Below, in pieces: positions 49,455-61,302 of a DNA stretch of 64,000 nucleotides (its first letter is position 1; every line of letters begins with the position of its first letter). The position numbers and the translations under genes are program-made. Origin of the DNA: Microdochium bolleyi. Lineage: Eukaryota; Ascomycota; Sordariomycetes; Xylariales; Microdochiaceae. Under the pieces are notes generated by a model. That model made no database searches, had not been told where the DNA came from, and saw nothing but the letters and a program-made list of their open reading frames with translations. Location: assembly GCA_001566295.1 (NCBI GenBank), contig KQ964245.1, positions 2,547,524 to 2,611,523 of the forward strand. Direction: 5' to 3'.

Positions 49455-50556
49455 ACAATGTGCCCCATGGCTTGTACAATTTTGAGGATATAGCATATAC
49501 ATGTTGAACGCCAAACTTATAGATGTAGAATGACATCGGAGGTAAAGAATGCTCAAAGTTCGCCATAGAAGCACGATGTACAGAGCTACAGTCTGAAAGA
49601 TGCACAACATGTTGCTGGAAGTGTGAGCTCCAATGTTGGTGACATCAGCACGTGCAACAAGGGCTTTGGAGCCTCCCATCGCCCCTCTTTTCGTGTCACT
49701 GCTGTCAGACTCAAACCTAGCTGGAGAGGGCGGGACAATGCCGGGCGAGCCATGGATTGGAATCACACATCCACCCTTTCCAGCCCATGCAGGACAATGT
49801 AAAGGCCCGAGTAGCTTCGGCTAATTCCTCTTGTTTACCGACGTTAGAGTGATCTGTGCAAACCACAGAGGTTCTGCAGTCGAGTCGTCTTGTCCCAAGT
49901 GTGCTCGTGTCTTAACGCCAGTGGTTCCAGCATCTACAAAAATGGCAATCTTAGAAGTGCAAGAATGAGCAAACAAGCTGCAGGTGCCAAAGCCTGAACG
50001 CTGCAAGGAATTCTGGTTACACCAAGCACAGTGACGGGTGGCGCGCAGCAACTGCCCATACCTCAGGAAGAAACGATTAATAAGCTGGGTGTCTGTGTGT
50101 GTAACCCAGAGTTGCCTGGCCCGGGAAAGCGGTCCCTATCGAGAGACAGCTCCCTAGGCTGGGAGCTCCTGTTGCCCTTGCAACGAGGCTGCACCACGGC
50201 GCCGCATCTCTTGGATGCAGGTGGGCTGCTCTCACTCCACCAGGCCGCACTTGCACACTGCCTGCTCCACTCCCCGCCCCGGCTGCCGCCTTTTGCGTCT
50301 TCGCGAGAAAGGCGGGCTCCAACACCTCCGCCATCTTTCTTGACCGTTTCACTCTTTTCTCACAACTCCCTCGCCCGCGCCTCGTCTGCAAGCAACCATC
50401 GCAGAGGTCCGCCAACTCGACCGCGTTCAGCTTCCGGCCTGGCTTTCACGCCCGACCTCCACCCCGCCGATCTGCTAGAGAGCCTGTACCGAGGGCATCC
50501 TGGGCGCGTAGCCGACCCGTGTTCCCCGCCACCACCGACTCCCTTCGTGCTCAGCC
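49455..50556. promoter_or_regulatory. Intergenic region between AGX1 and CRM1
   Basis: 1.1 kb containing the aminotransferase terminator and the CRM1 promoter and leader. The last 300 bases are pyrimidine- and C-rich. A frame open from 50031 to 50579 overlaps the CRM1 start but has no domain. Confidence 0.5.
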
Positions 50557-53500
50557 ATGGCGCCCACCATTCCGGAACTTGACCTCATGGTCAAGTCCTT
50601 TTACGAGGCTCGCGGCGAACAGGTACGCGCTTTGCCCCTACCGCCCGGCGCTGGCCGCCTCTTCTGGCTGAGCCTCGCGAGCTTCGCTCATCTCGACCTT
50701 CACACCGTTTGCTGACCCGTGCATCTTCCCCGCTTCTAGCAAAAAGCTGCCCAAACCGCGCTCAACCAGGTAGGTTACCACGCAGACCAAGCAATCCAGC
50801 CAGCTCACCACATGTCCGTATGCCATATCTCTAACTTTGATTGCACTCACAGTTCAAGGAAGATCCCGATGCCTGGCTACTAGTCGACCAGATCCTCTCC
50901 GAGGCTCAATATGAGCAGACGAAATGTCAGTAATGCCACTTACAGCAACATCATTGCTTGTAGTATGCTAACATGCGCCAACGCGTTCAGTCCTTGGTCT
51001 GCAAATCCTTGACAGCGTCATCGCGACAAGATGGAAGGTGCTTCCACGAGATCAGTGCTTGGGTATGACCTACCTTTTCCAAGTTTGTTTTACCCAGCTC
51101 CAGCTCACAATGTGACAGGCATCCGGAACTTTGTGGTCAATTACATTATCCAATGCTCCAACACCCCCGAGTCGCTTCGAGCCCAGCGCGTCCTCCTCAA
51201 CAAGCTCAACCTCGTCCTCATCTCGGTCCTCAAGCAGGAGTGGCCTCACAACTGGCCCACCTTCATCAACGAGATCATTTCCGCCTGCCGATCTAACCTC
51301 TCGATATGCGAAAACAACATGATCATCCTGCGGCTCCTTTCCGAGGAGGTCTTCGACTACTCGGCTGAGCAGATGACATCTACGAAGACGAGGAACCTCA
51401 AGACAACAATGTGCAACGAGTTCTCGCAGATCTTCCAGCTTTGCCAAGAAATTCTTACAACGGCCGACCAGGAGAGTCTGGTTAAGGCTACGCTCGAGAC
51501 ACTCCTCAAGTTCTGCAACTGGATCCCTCTGGGCTACATCTTCGAGACCAACCTCATCGAGACCCTCCGCACGCGCTTCCTGGAGGTCCCCGAGTTCCGC
51601 AACGTCACTCTCCAGGTCTTGACCGAGATTGGTGGTCTAGCTCTGGGTGGACCAGGCCAGCCGAACGCCTACAGCGAGGAGCTCGTCAAGATGTTTGTCG
51701 ACACGCTGTCCGTCATTGCTAACATCATTCCCCTGGATCTCGATCTGAAGACCACATACCCTCAAAGCAACTCGCGGGACCAGCAGTTCATCCAGCAATT
51801 GGCGTTATTCCTCTGCAACACATTTGGAGCGCACGTTGATGTGAGTATCGGTGTCAGACTATGAGTCCATGAAATCGCGCCACTAACGCTGATGCTGTCA
51901 TTAGCTGGTCGAGAAACTTCCCAACCGCGACTACCTCACACACGGCCACTTCTACCTGATCCGGATATCACAAATCGAGGACCGCGAGATCTTCAAGATC
52001 TGCCTGGACTACTGGCTCAAGCTCGTGCAGGAGCTTTACGAGGAGATGCAGACGGCGCCCATGCAGGAGATGAACCCCCTTATGATGGCGGCCGGCTCAA
52101 CCAGCGGTGCAGTCAACCCTGCCCTGCTTGAGAGCATGCCTAACCTTCGCATGCACAAGTACAAGGAGGTGCTGTCTAACCTGCGCGTTGTCATGATCGA
52201 GAATATGGTCCGGCCTGAGGAAGTCCTCATTGTCGAGAACGATGAAGGCGAGATTGTTCGTGAGTTCGTGAAGGAGAGCGACACCGTCCAGCTTTACAAG
52301 ACCATCCGCGAATGTCTCGTCTACCTTACACATCTCGACGTCGTCGACACTGAGCAAATCATGACCGACAAGCTCTCAAAGCAAGTCGATGGTACCGAGT
52401 GGTCATGGCACAACTGCAACGTGCTCTGCTGGGCAATCGGCTCGATCTCGCTCGCAATGAACGAAGAAACCGAGAAGCGGTTCCTTGTCACTGTCATCAA
52501 GGATCTCTTGGGTCTCACCGAGATGAAGCGTGGCAAGGACAACAAAGCTGTCGTGGCATCCAACATTATGTATATTGTTGGCCAGTACCCTCGCTTCCTC
52601 AAGGCTCACTGGAAGTTCCTTAAGACAGTCGTCAACAAGCTGTTTGAGTTCATGCACGAGTCTCACGAAGGTAAGCACTAACAAAAGGAAAGATGTGCTG
52701 TGACCGTTTACTTACAGTCAAACAGGTGTTCAGGATATGGCATGCGATACTTTCATCAAGATCGCGAGACAATGCAGGCGGCACTTCGTAGCTCTGCAAC
52801 CTAGTGAGAGCGAGCCTTTCATCGAAGAGATCGTCCGCAACTTGCAGCGTATCACTTGCGACCTCACTCCGCAGCAGATCCACACCTTCTACGAAGCCTG
52901 TGGCTACATGGTGGCGGCACAGGGCAACAAGCACCAGCAGGAAAGACTGCTTGCCGAGCTCATGTCTGCCCCTAATGCTGCGTGGGATGAGATTATCCGC
53001 GCGGCAACTCAGAGCCCCGAGATCCTTCAGGACTCCGAGACGATCAAGATCATTGGCAATATCATGAAGACGAACGTCTCTGCATGCTCCTCGATTGGCG
53101 GCTACTTCGGTCCGCAGATCGGTCGGATCTACATGGATATGTTGCAGATGTACCGCGCAACGAGTCAGCTGATCTCTGAGGCTGTCGCCCGCGATGGTAA
53201 GTCTGTTCTGTGAAAACACTTCCACGTGCTGTCTAGTCTTGACTGACAATTCGCAGGTGAAATTGCGCCGCGCACGCCCAAAGTGCGGGGCCTGAGAACC
53301 ATCAAGAAAGAGATCCTCAAGTTGATCGAAACCTACGTTGAGAAGGCTGAGGACCTTCAAGCTGTGCGGGCGCAAATGGTGCCCCAGCTTCTGGACTCGG
53401 TCCTGGTCGACTACAACCGCAATGTGCCCGGTGCCCGTGATGCAGAGGTCCTTCGGGCCATGTCTGTGGTCATCACGAAGCTGACGGTACGCCCTTCCTC

Positions 53501-54398
53501 CGCCTCCTTCTCACACGATCGTTGTCTAACTCTTCCTAGGGGTTGATGGAGGACCAAGTGCCGACCATCATGCAAAACGTCTTCGAGTGCACTCTCGAGA
53601 TGATCAACAAGGATTTCTCCGAGTTCCCCGAGCACCGCGTCGAGTTCTTCAACCTTCTCAGAGCCATCAACTTGCACTGCTTCCCTGCTCTACTCAAGCT
53701 CGATAACAGGCAGTTCAAGTTCGTCATCGATGCTTGTATGTGGGCTAGCAAGCATGACAACCGCGACGTCGAAGGTGCTGGTCTCAACATGTGCCTGGAA
53801 CTTGTCACGAACATTGCTGAGAAGACGGATGTACAGACCGCCAACGCTTTCTTCCAGCAGTTCTTCTCGACAATCCTGCAAGATGTATTCTTCGTGTTGT
53901 GTGATCCTGATCACAAGGCCGGTTTTAAGACACAGAGCATGCTGCTCATGCGCATGTTCTACTTTGTCCACCCCGCCGATGGCACAACACCAAAGATCCA
54001 GGGTCCCGTTTACTCGGACGGAACTCCCAGTGGCACGAGCAACAAGGACTACCTCGTTAACTACGTTGGTGGACTCCTGCGCAATGCCTTCCCCAACCTC
54101 CAAGTGTATGTCTTCCACCAGTGTTCACCTTTTTGAAAGTTGATCTAACCAATGTTACAGTGGCCAAATCAACAACTTCCTCGAGGTTCTCTTCACGATG
54201 AATGCCTCATACGAGAAATTCCGTCTCCAGGTCCGCGACTTCCTGATCTCACTGAAGGAATTCGCCGACGACAACGCCGAGCTCTACGTGGTCGAGAAGG
54301 AGCAGGAGGCTCGTGACAAGCTCGCCGCTGAGCACGAGCGACGATCGAAGGTCGGCGGCTTGCTGAAGCCATCTGAGATCGAGGACGAGGAGCTATGA
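50557..54398 (+). CDS. CRM1: Exportin-1 / CRM1 nuclear export receptor
   Basis: Ten exons: 50557..50622, 50740..50769, 50853..50925, 50991..51062, 51119..51840, 51905..52670, 52726..53196, 53257..53486, 53540..54105, 54161..54398. Together they give 1077 residues, the normal CRM1 length. Each junction keeps frame and restores conserved text, for example TKFLGLQILDSVIATRWKVL and HESHEG-VQDMACDTFIKIA. The protein is a HEAT-repeat karyopherin: importin-beta N-terminal and CRIME regions (first 320 residues), the NES-binding groove around WHNCNVLCWAIGSIS and RGKDNKAVVASNIMYIVGQYPRF, and a C-terminal acidic end PSEIEDEEL. It carries leucine-rich NES cargo out of the nucleus with RanGTP. Residue 526 (LLGLTEMKRGKD) is Thr, where human and fission yeast CRM1 have the leptomycin-reactive Cys. 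Exon 2 is only 30 bases. Confidence 0.97.
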
Positions 54399-55021
54399 CT
54401 GAGAGAGGAGTTCCGAAACGAGTTTGCACCCAAACACGTCATGGCGGAGGCTGATGTCACGACTAAGTCCCCCGACCAGTTTGACGGTTGGGATCTTTAC
54501 GGATTATGATAGAAGGCGGCATGGAAAGGCGCCGGTGGATCGCTGCCAGTGTAGACCTGTGTGCGCCTAGAACCCTCGGCAGGTTTGATTGTCACGAGTA
54601 TCTGCTTGGAGTCGGCCAGTGGCCGTCTTTAGCAGTTAGGATATCAGCACAACGTTGCGCATCCGTGACAGGATGATAGACGGAGGACTGCTGCATGCCA
54701 AATATTCCCAGATGTGTTTATGCGCGAGAGAAAGATGGGGTCGTGGAGCAGTTTTAGCACGAAAGCAAGATACACATACCAAAGTCCATACCATGATGCA
54801 CACCAATACCACAAAAGTCAAGACCGCGGAGAAGAGCAGAGGAGAATGCAGCACGTAGATATCTTGATCGCCTCTGAAATTGCAATATACGCCAACGAAG
54901 GTTACCACCACCCAGATCGCCCACTCGGCGTGACTTACGGATCTGCAGCAGCTCACTGCTCGAGATTACATTCGCGTTTGCGTGACCGCTCCCTCAACCG
55001 CGTTCCTCTCTGGTAGTGGCA

Positions 55022-55053
<32 letters not shown>

Positions 55054-55885
55054 CTTGACATTCAGTCCTGCCCCGGCTGCGTTCGTTGCACCTGCCGATC
55101 GATGGTCATCGGCTCATGACTGGTCTTGTTGGGCAGGGGCGAGATGATCCCGTGTGCCGATTTGATTTTTGTCGGCATGTCGCATTCGGAGGCATGGTGA
55201 ACATTCGAGAGGAGAGGGCCCGTCACAGCGCGGAGGGGCTGATGAGTATGAACAATGTGATCACAGCGGCATGGAAGGGCTCAAAATATGATCTATGGTT
55301 CATCTTTTTTGACATCTGTATTTATTGTTATTACTACTCTTTGTCTCTCATGAAATGCTTTTTGCCAAGGAATTTACAACGCCTGAGAAGGTAGGCAGGA
55401 AAAGAAGAAAGGAAATTAGCAGAGCCGTCGTCCGGTCATGTGGGAGTATCTGCGGAAGACAAGACTGTCGACCACAGGCTGTATATGCGTTGTGGGCTGC
55501 GTCGAGTGTGCGGATATATCGTTCTTGGATTGCTCGATGGGTAGCGGACTCCTCGGATGGACATATCATCTTCAGCAAACGTTACAAGTTTAGAGCCACT
55601 TGAGCCTATGTACATGCAAGATTTCCAAGGTGGCGGGGTATATACAGTGGTGGCTCGAAACGCCACTACTTTTAAGAGGTTTGAAAGGAGCCGTAACATC
55701 GTTGTCCCAAATTAGGGTGTTGGTTATTGGTAACTGGATTGGGCGAATCGGCGTGGCGGTGAATCCAGGAACCCGCATGGCGGAGTTTGTCCCCGTGAGA
55801 GAGGACATCACCATCCAAGCGTGCTGCGCCATGGCGATTTGGCATAATCGCACATCATCCAGATCGTAATGGCGAAAGAGCGTGC
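54399..55885. other. Convergent 3' region between CRM1 and the mucin-like gene, with G32 run
   Basis: About 1.5 kb between convergent stop codons. No gene recognised; small open frames lack domains. Contains the 32-G homopolymer at 55022. Confidence 0.55.
55022..55053 (+). repeat. G32 homopolymer
   Basis: Thirty-two consecutive G, the longest homopolymer in the window. It may be real or a base-calling or assembly artefact. Confidence 0.95.
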
Positions 55886-57193
55886 TTAGAAGTTTTGCGA
55901 GATACCGGCACTCTGTTGTGGGAAGTGGGATGGGTTCTCGATGCGTGTGTTGCGACGAGCCGGGTTGTCGCGGATGACAGGCTGGCCAGGAACCTCGGCG
56001 GGGCCCTGCTGACCCTGCGCGTTGTTACCGTACGGGTTTCCGTATCCGTCGTAGTAGTTGCCATAGGCCACGCCCGGCACATTCTCGCCCGACGCATCGG
56101 ATCGGCCCGCAGCACTGTATGATGACGAGGCATTGGATGGGCCACGGTGAACATTGCTCCTGTTCTCGGCGGCGGATGGCCCCATGGCACCAAGGATCTC
56201 GCCCTCGGGAGATCTCGAGCCGTCGTTGATCAGAGGACCCTCCGAGTAGTTTTCAGAGGGGTCAAGCCTTGAGTGCGACACATCCGAGTAGGCAGCGCCG
56301 CCTACACCGCCGGACATTGTGGTCGAGGCTTTCCGCCCGGTTGAGCCAACGGTTGTGGAGCCCCATCCGCGGTATCCAGAAGTGGTGTCATCCTTGAGCT
56401 CATATGCACCAGCACCAGCACCAGCACCCGCAACGCCACCAATATCTGGGAGTGCCGGGTCGTTGTTGGGGTTGTAGCTGTAGTCTTCGACCTCCTTCCT
56501 CCGCTCCTCTTCCGCGTCGCGCCGCTGCCGGCGCCGCCTCCAGAAGAAAAGAGCCGCAACGACAATCAGGGCCACTCCGACAACAGGGACTACGACGGCG
56601 ACGGCGATCTTGCCTGTGTTGTCGAGGCCACCGCTTGAAGCACCGGTGCCCGGTTGCATCGAACCATCGCTCGAGGCAGTCGAGGAAGGAAGAGCTGAGC
56701 TGGCTGGTGGCGCAGTTGTGAAGCTTGTGAGTACGACTGTCGTTGTGCTGCCATCTGGAGCAGTCGCAGTGGTGATGATTGTCGTCACTGGCGTGACCAC
56801 CGACGAGGCGGTGGTAGGCGTAGTGGTTGGTGTAGGTGCGGTGGTGGGCGTGGTTGTCGGGATGGTCGGCGTCGGCGGCAGTGACGTCGAGGGCTCGACT
56901 GGCGTGGTGGACGATGGTGCCGGCGGCGTGGTAACCGGAGTGCTCGATGGAACAATGGGAGTAGGCGTGGAGGGCGCCGTCGGGCTCGTGGCGGGCGTGC
57001 TGCCGCCCGTCGGGCTTGCGCTCGAGGGCGGGATGACGGCGGAGGCGCTTGTGGGAGCAGACATGGTGGGAGACGGCGAGGTGGTTGTGCCTGTGCTGGG
57101 CTCCGAGTTGTTGGAAGAGGGGTCTGATGAAGTCGGGGGCAAGGTTGGCGATGTCAGCGTCAACGACAACTGGGTACTGTTGGACGTCGCCAT
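55886..57193 (-). CDS. Single-pass membrane protein with mucin-like Ser/Thr/Pro ectodomain
   Basis: A single open frame of 435 residues. Residues 1-190 are almost entirely Ser, Thr and Pro, an expected site of dense O-mannosylation. Residues about 196-218 (IAVAVVVPVVGVALIVVAAL, then FFW) form one membrane span followed by the stop-transfer run RRRRQRR. The cytoplasmic part has Gly/Ala repeats, Tyr-rich NYYDGYGNPYGNN and polar low-complexity text. The layout matches fungal cell-wall stress sensors of the Wsc/Mid2 kind in general form, but no cysteine-rich WSC domain is present. No N-terminal signal peptide is visible, so either the span itself directs insertion or the true start is upstream: a branch-like CTTACTGAC and an acceptor AACAG (exon resuming at 57176) surround the annotated ATG. 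The leader upstream is CT-rich, with (CT)8 at 58151. Confidence 0.8.
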   Translation of the reverse strand: MATSNSTQLSLTLTSPTLPPTSSDPSSNNSEPSTGTTTSPSPTMSAPTSASAVIPPSSASPTGGSTPATSPTAPSTPTPIVPSSTPVTTPPAPSSTTPVEPSTSLPPTPTIPTTTPTTAPTPTTTPTTASSVVTPVTTIITTATAPDGSTTTVVLTSFTTAPPASSALPSSTASSDGSMQPGTGASSGGLDNTGKIAVAVVVPVVGVALIVVAALFFWRRRRQRRDAEEERRKEVEDYSYNPNNDPALPDIGGVAGAGAGAGAYELKDDTTSGYRGWGSTTVGSTGRKASTTMSGGVGGAAYSDVSHSRLDPSENYSEGPLINDGSRSPEGEILGAMGPSAAENRSNVHRGPSNASSSYSAAGRSDASGENVPGVAYGNYYDGYGNPYGNNAQGQQGPAEVPGQPVIRDNPARRNTRIENPSHFPQQSAGISQNF

Positions 57194-60100
57194 GTCAGTA
57201 AGGGTTGCTGGCAGCGCATCGAGGGCCGGGGCAGGAGATCAAGATGGCAAGACGTGCGAGGAAAGAGCCGCAGCAGCGGGCCTGTTGACTTTGAAGCAGC
57301 ACGCAGACTGGCGAGCCGGGCCAAAACAGGGCATGCCCCCAGCGAGCGCAGGTGTGTGTGGGCATGGGCCATTGGCACGCAAGTGGAGGAGCCATGCCAG
57401 CGGAACCACACAAGCCGGCCCACACAGCGTGAGGCACTGCGGCACTGCACTGCCAGGCCATGCCAGGCCCGGCGTGGCGACACGACGTGTTTGAGCAGCT
57501 TCTCTCGTCGGCTTGCCGACCGCGCGTGGCCGTGGCACACAGGGACAGACAAGGGGCTCTTACCTACAAGCGACCGAGCACAAGACGGCCTCGGAAATGG
57601 CAGCAGGCCACAGGCAAGCGTGGGCTGCGGCGAGGCGAGGACAGCCAAGCAGAGTTCGGCTGTGTGTCGCGCGAGGTGGTGCAGAGGTGGAACGCTAGAG
57701 CAGAGGAAAAACCGACGGAGCTGCAACGGGGCAGCCGAAGGGCTGAAGAAGTTTATGGGCGCGCAGGCACAACGGGGAGAGCGTATGAGCGAGCGATCGG
57801 GATTGACGCGGGATGGGAAAGGGCGCGAATTGGGATGCAGCTGGAGTGAGCGTAGAGAGAAAGAGAGAGAGAGTGGAGGGTGGCTGTGTCGAGCTGGGCG
57901 GGCAGGCAACGGGCGATTGGCTAGGGCGTGCTCGTGTTGTTGCTGCTGCTGGCTTGTGTTGTCGAGCGGGCTGAGGACAGGCGACCAAACAAACAATGAC
58001 GGCGGGCGACAATGCGATGCTGAGACACGTCTCAAATGCACTCTGGCTGTGGCTCGGCTGGGAGGAGAGAGGGAGAAAAGAGGAGAATCGAGGCAGCGCC
58101 GGCGTGGGCTGGCGGTTGGCAACACGAGGCCTGCGACACGGCAAATTGCACTCTCTCTCTCTCTCTCGGGCCATTGACTGTCGAGACGACCTCAGGCATC
58201 AGCAGACAATGGGCGGCCGGCCTCCACAGGGCTCTTCCCAGGTGCTTGCGACAATCCCTGCACAGTTTGTGCCGACCTCTGCGCACGGCTCAGGGCTCAT
58301 CTCGTCCGCCTGGCATTGACTGTGGACATGGGATGGTTCCCCATCTCCCCCAAGTCCCCATCTACCCGGTCGCGTGATCGAGTCCAGCGCAACGGTCAAG
58401 ACTCCGCATCGCATCCATCCATCTGGCTATCGTCAAAGTTTGCTTAGCGCTCTGGATGCTGCGAGTTGCCCCTACGGCGAACGTCGAGGCAGCCGACTCG
58501 GTCCAGCTGCCCCAGCATCGATCTGCCGGCAGACAGCAAATACGAGCCCACCCCCGGCGATCTGCACCTCGTAGTAGCCATGGGGGCTCGCCGAGGCTGG
58601 CTAGCATACCTGCTACCTTTGTCCAGTACGCAGTAGTTCGTGCATCCGGGCGGAGCCGCCTGCTCCGGCTTACCCGCCGGGGTCCCTTTTCTCACCTTTA
58701 GAGTCCCTCGCCACAATTCTCGTACATAGCTAGCAGGACGGCGTTGTCCGGTCCCAATAACGGATTCGGCCCGGCGCCGGCGGGCGACAATCACCAGGCC
58801 TAACTCGCAGACCGGACTCTTCTCCCAAAGCCCACAATGACGCATGGCTGCGCGCACAGGCGCGTGGGATGCAACAACGCCATCATCCAGGTTCCGCCCT
58901 GTGTCGCCGATGACATACCTACCCGGTACCTGATGCAACGTTGAAACGATGCGGAAAAGTGGAAGGTGAGGGAGGAGTGCCAATCCCTGGTCTATATTTG
59001 ACATTCATGCGCTGTGGGCGCCGGGGACATCACTCTCTTATGCGGACCGTTGCCGTTTTCAGCCAGCTCGCCCGGCCCACAATGTCCGACGGGCGAGTCC
59101 TGGCTCCCCACCGGCAACAGACAAGCATCGGATGACGTCTGAAAAGCGACTCTGGGACTCAGCAACGACATCACCCACCCAGACCAGGCAGTCCCCTTGA
59201 GGCGACCTCGGGGACTTAGCGTCGTGGCTCGAACGAAGGGACCTTGTTCCGGGCATGGACAACAACTAAGAAAGACAGGGCTTTGCACCTATAACACGGT
59301 GATCTTAACGTCCGCTGGTCCTCCGGGCCGATCTGCTCGCAAACTACATCGTGTCGTCCAAGATCGTCCTAACACGAGAGCAGTGCTAATCGAGCACTCA
59401 GCGACGTGGTAAGGCTTTGATGAAGTCGCATTCCAGTGTATACTACAGCGGCTGGGGCAACACCAAGTGTCAAGCTGAACTCGGCTCATTCCGACTGGCG
59501 CCAATCGTCCCGCGTCATGCGGCTGGTCGGAGCCTGGTCCGGATTGGTGACATGTGAAGCGGCCCGTCTTCAGCTTGACTACAGTACATACCTCCCTTAA
59601 CTACTGAACAACCTGCCACTCTAGACAGCTCGTATCTGGCAGAAAACAACCAATATGTTTCCTGACACTGCTATGGTCCTGGGGAGCGTGGACATCGCCT
59701 GGAAAAGCCCCATGCTGCATTTATGCTCAGCTTGTGCAAGCCGCCGACACCAAGTACATTGAGCACACGGCGTTGCCAAGCGAGTGATCATCTCTTATCG
59801 AGCTCGACTTCTTATGTATATAGCTCTCCGCAGTACGCCACCAGCAGATTTCTGAAAGTCAGTAGTTCAACAAAGACCGATCAGTCACCTCGCTGCACAC
59901 GAAGTTTTGGCTTCGTCGTCGAAGTTGTGAATCTCTCTAGGACCGCGCACCAGTGGCATCGAATTATGGGCTCGACGCAGCTCTGTTCCCAGACCAAAGT
60001 GGTTGACCTATTGACCGCTCTACTCTGCCTGCCGACCCGGCCCCCTGACATCTCATTCATGACAGACATCCCAACGTCTCTGTTTATACCATGGGCCAGA

Positions 60101-60390
60101 TCTGTTCCTCGGGGGGAACCATGCCGACCTGCACAACTCAATTCAGGGACCGAGGCCGTTCAACACGGTGTTTCTCTCCCAGTAGTCTGCCACGGCTGTA
60201 GGCAATTATAGCAATTCGTTGCCTGCTCGTAGTATTAGGATAAAATATGACAAAAGGCATGGCGCTGTTCAGGATCTCCTCGACGATCAAGGCGTGTCCA
60301 CCACCTCGGGACGAATGAAACGAGTACAGGAGACACCGGGACCCGGGGCTCAGATAAGAAACGAAGATGAGGGCTTAATATGGGCATCGC

Positions 60391-60436
<46 letters not shown>

Positions 60437-61302
60437 CATACATCTCCCTTCGTGATACCTATTCCAGCACCAAGAGGAAAGGTAGTTCACAGCATCCTTG
60501 GAAGCTCGCTGCGCAGGTAGTAGAGAAGAACCCGATGGACGTAGTGGTGATGTATCAATAAAAGATATTTGAGTACACATACCCACTCGCGTACGTGTGG
60601 GAATGATGAGGAGGAATTACAGACCAACAGGTCCGCACAGGGCGTGCTTCGAACTCCCTTTACAGTACCTGATTACCTTAGGCATGCCGCATTTCAGGCG
60701 AACGCCAGCATGGCTTACAGCAGCCCCTACGATCCAGGGGCATACCACCATTATTCGGAAGGACCAAAAATGACATGACTCCAGGTCCCACAATCGTCCA
60801 CCAGCCTCATGACTGACACCAGTTTACTCACCTTTCCAGCCAAGGATAAGACCGCATGACGCTTGATGAAACGAGTGAAGAATAAAGATGTGTCCCTATT
60901 GTGTCCTGTCTATATCTTGGAAGTATGTATAACTATGTGCGCCCAAAAGTGTGTGTTTCTTGGTTTCAAAATCAATGCCCGCCATGCCGATGTGACAAAA
61001 CAACAAAAGAATTCTTCCGAGTCTTGGCCAAGAAGCGAAGAATAAGGTATTGTTGTCTGGAGGTGGAGAAATGACCAAGCGCAATAAAGGACGATGAGTG
61101 GTAATACGCTAGGTCGTGATGCTTTTTGTACCCAAACAGGGCGAGGACGGGAAACGTGCCCAGGGCACAGGCCCCAAGAAGCGGCACCATGATAATAATC
61201 TGCTTTCGCGCCTTGGCGCCAGAGGCTCCCCCAATGCAGTGCTAACGAGATGACTTATGTACAACATTCGCTGCAGGCTTTCACGGCCTACAGTGTCTGC
61301 GA
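57194..61302. other. Intergenic region upstream of the mucin-like gene
   Basis: Four kb with no supportable gene. Bases 57194-58200 are pyrimidine-rich on the minus strand and look like a long leader and promoter of the mucin-like gene. A minus-strand frame of 321 codons there is low complexity. Further right I see a CA/TA microsatellite at 60392. A 72-codon minus-strand frame at 60972-61190, just past the stop of the next gene, has a hydrophobic start (MVPLLGACALGTFPVLALFGY) but no other support. Confidence 0.5.
60392..60436 (+). repeat. Compound (AC)n(TA)7 microsatellite
   Basis: About fifteen AC units run directly into seven TA units, then ACATACAT. Non-coding. Confidence 0.95.

Noticed and set aside
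56610..57494. 294-codon Val/Gly-rich frame antisense to the mucin-like gene
   Set aside because: It is the reverse of the Ser/Thr/Pro repeats; Val/Gly richness is a direct consequence.
57160..58125. Minus-strand frame of 321 codons upstream of the mucin-like gene
   Set aside because: Pyrimidine-rich leader text with no domain, overlapping the real start in another frame.
60972..61190. 72-codon minus-strand frame with hydrophobic N-terminus
   Set aside because: Lies just past the stop of the His-rich membrane protein gene and is more likely its 3' UTR; only one hydrophobic stretch supports it.
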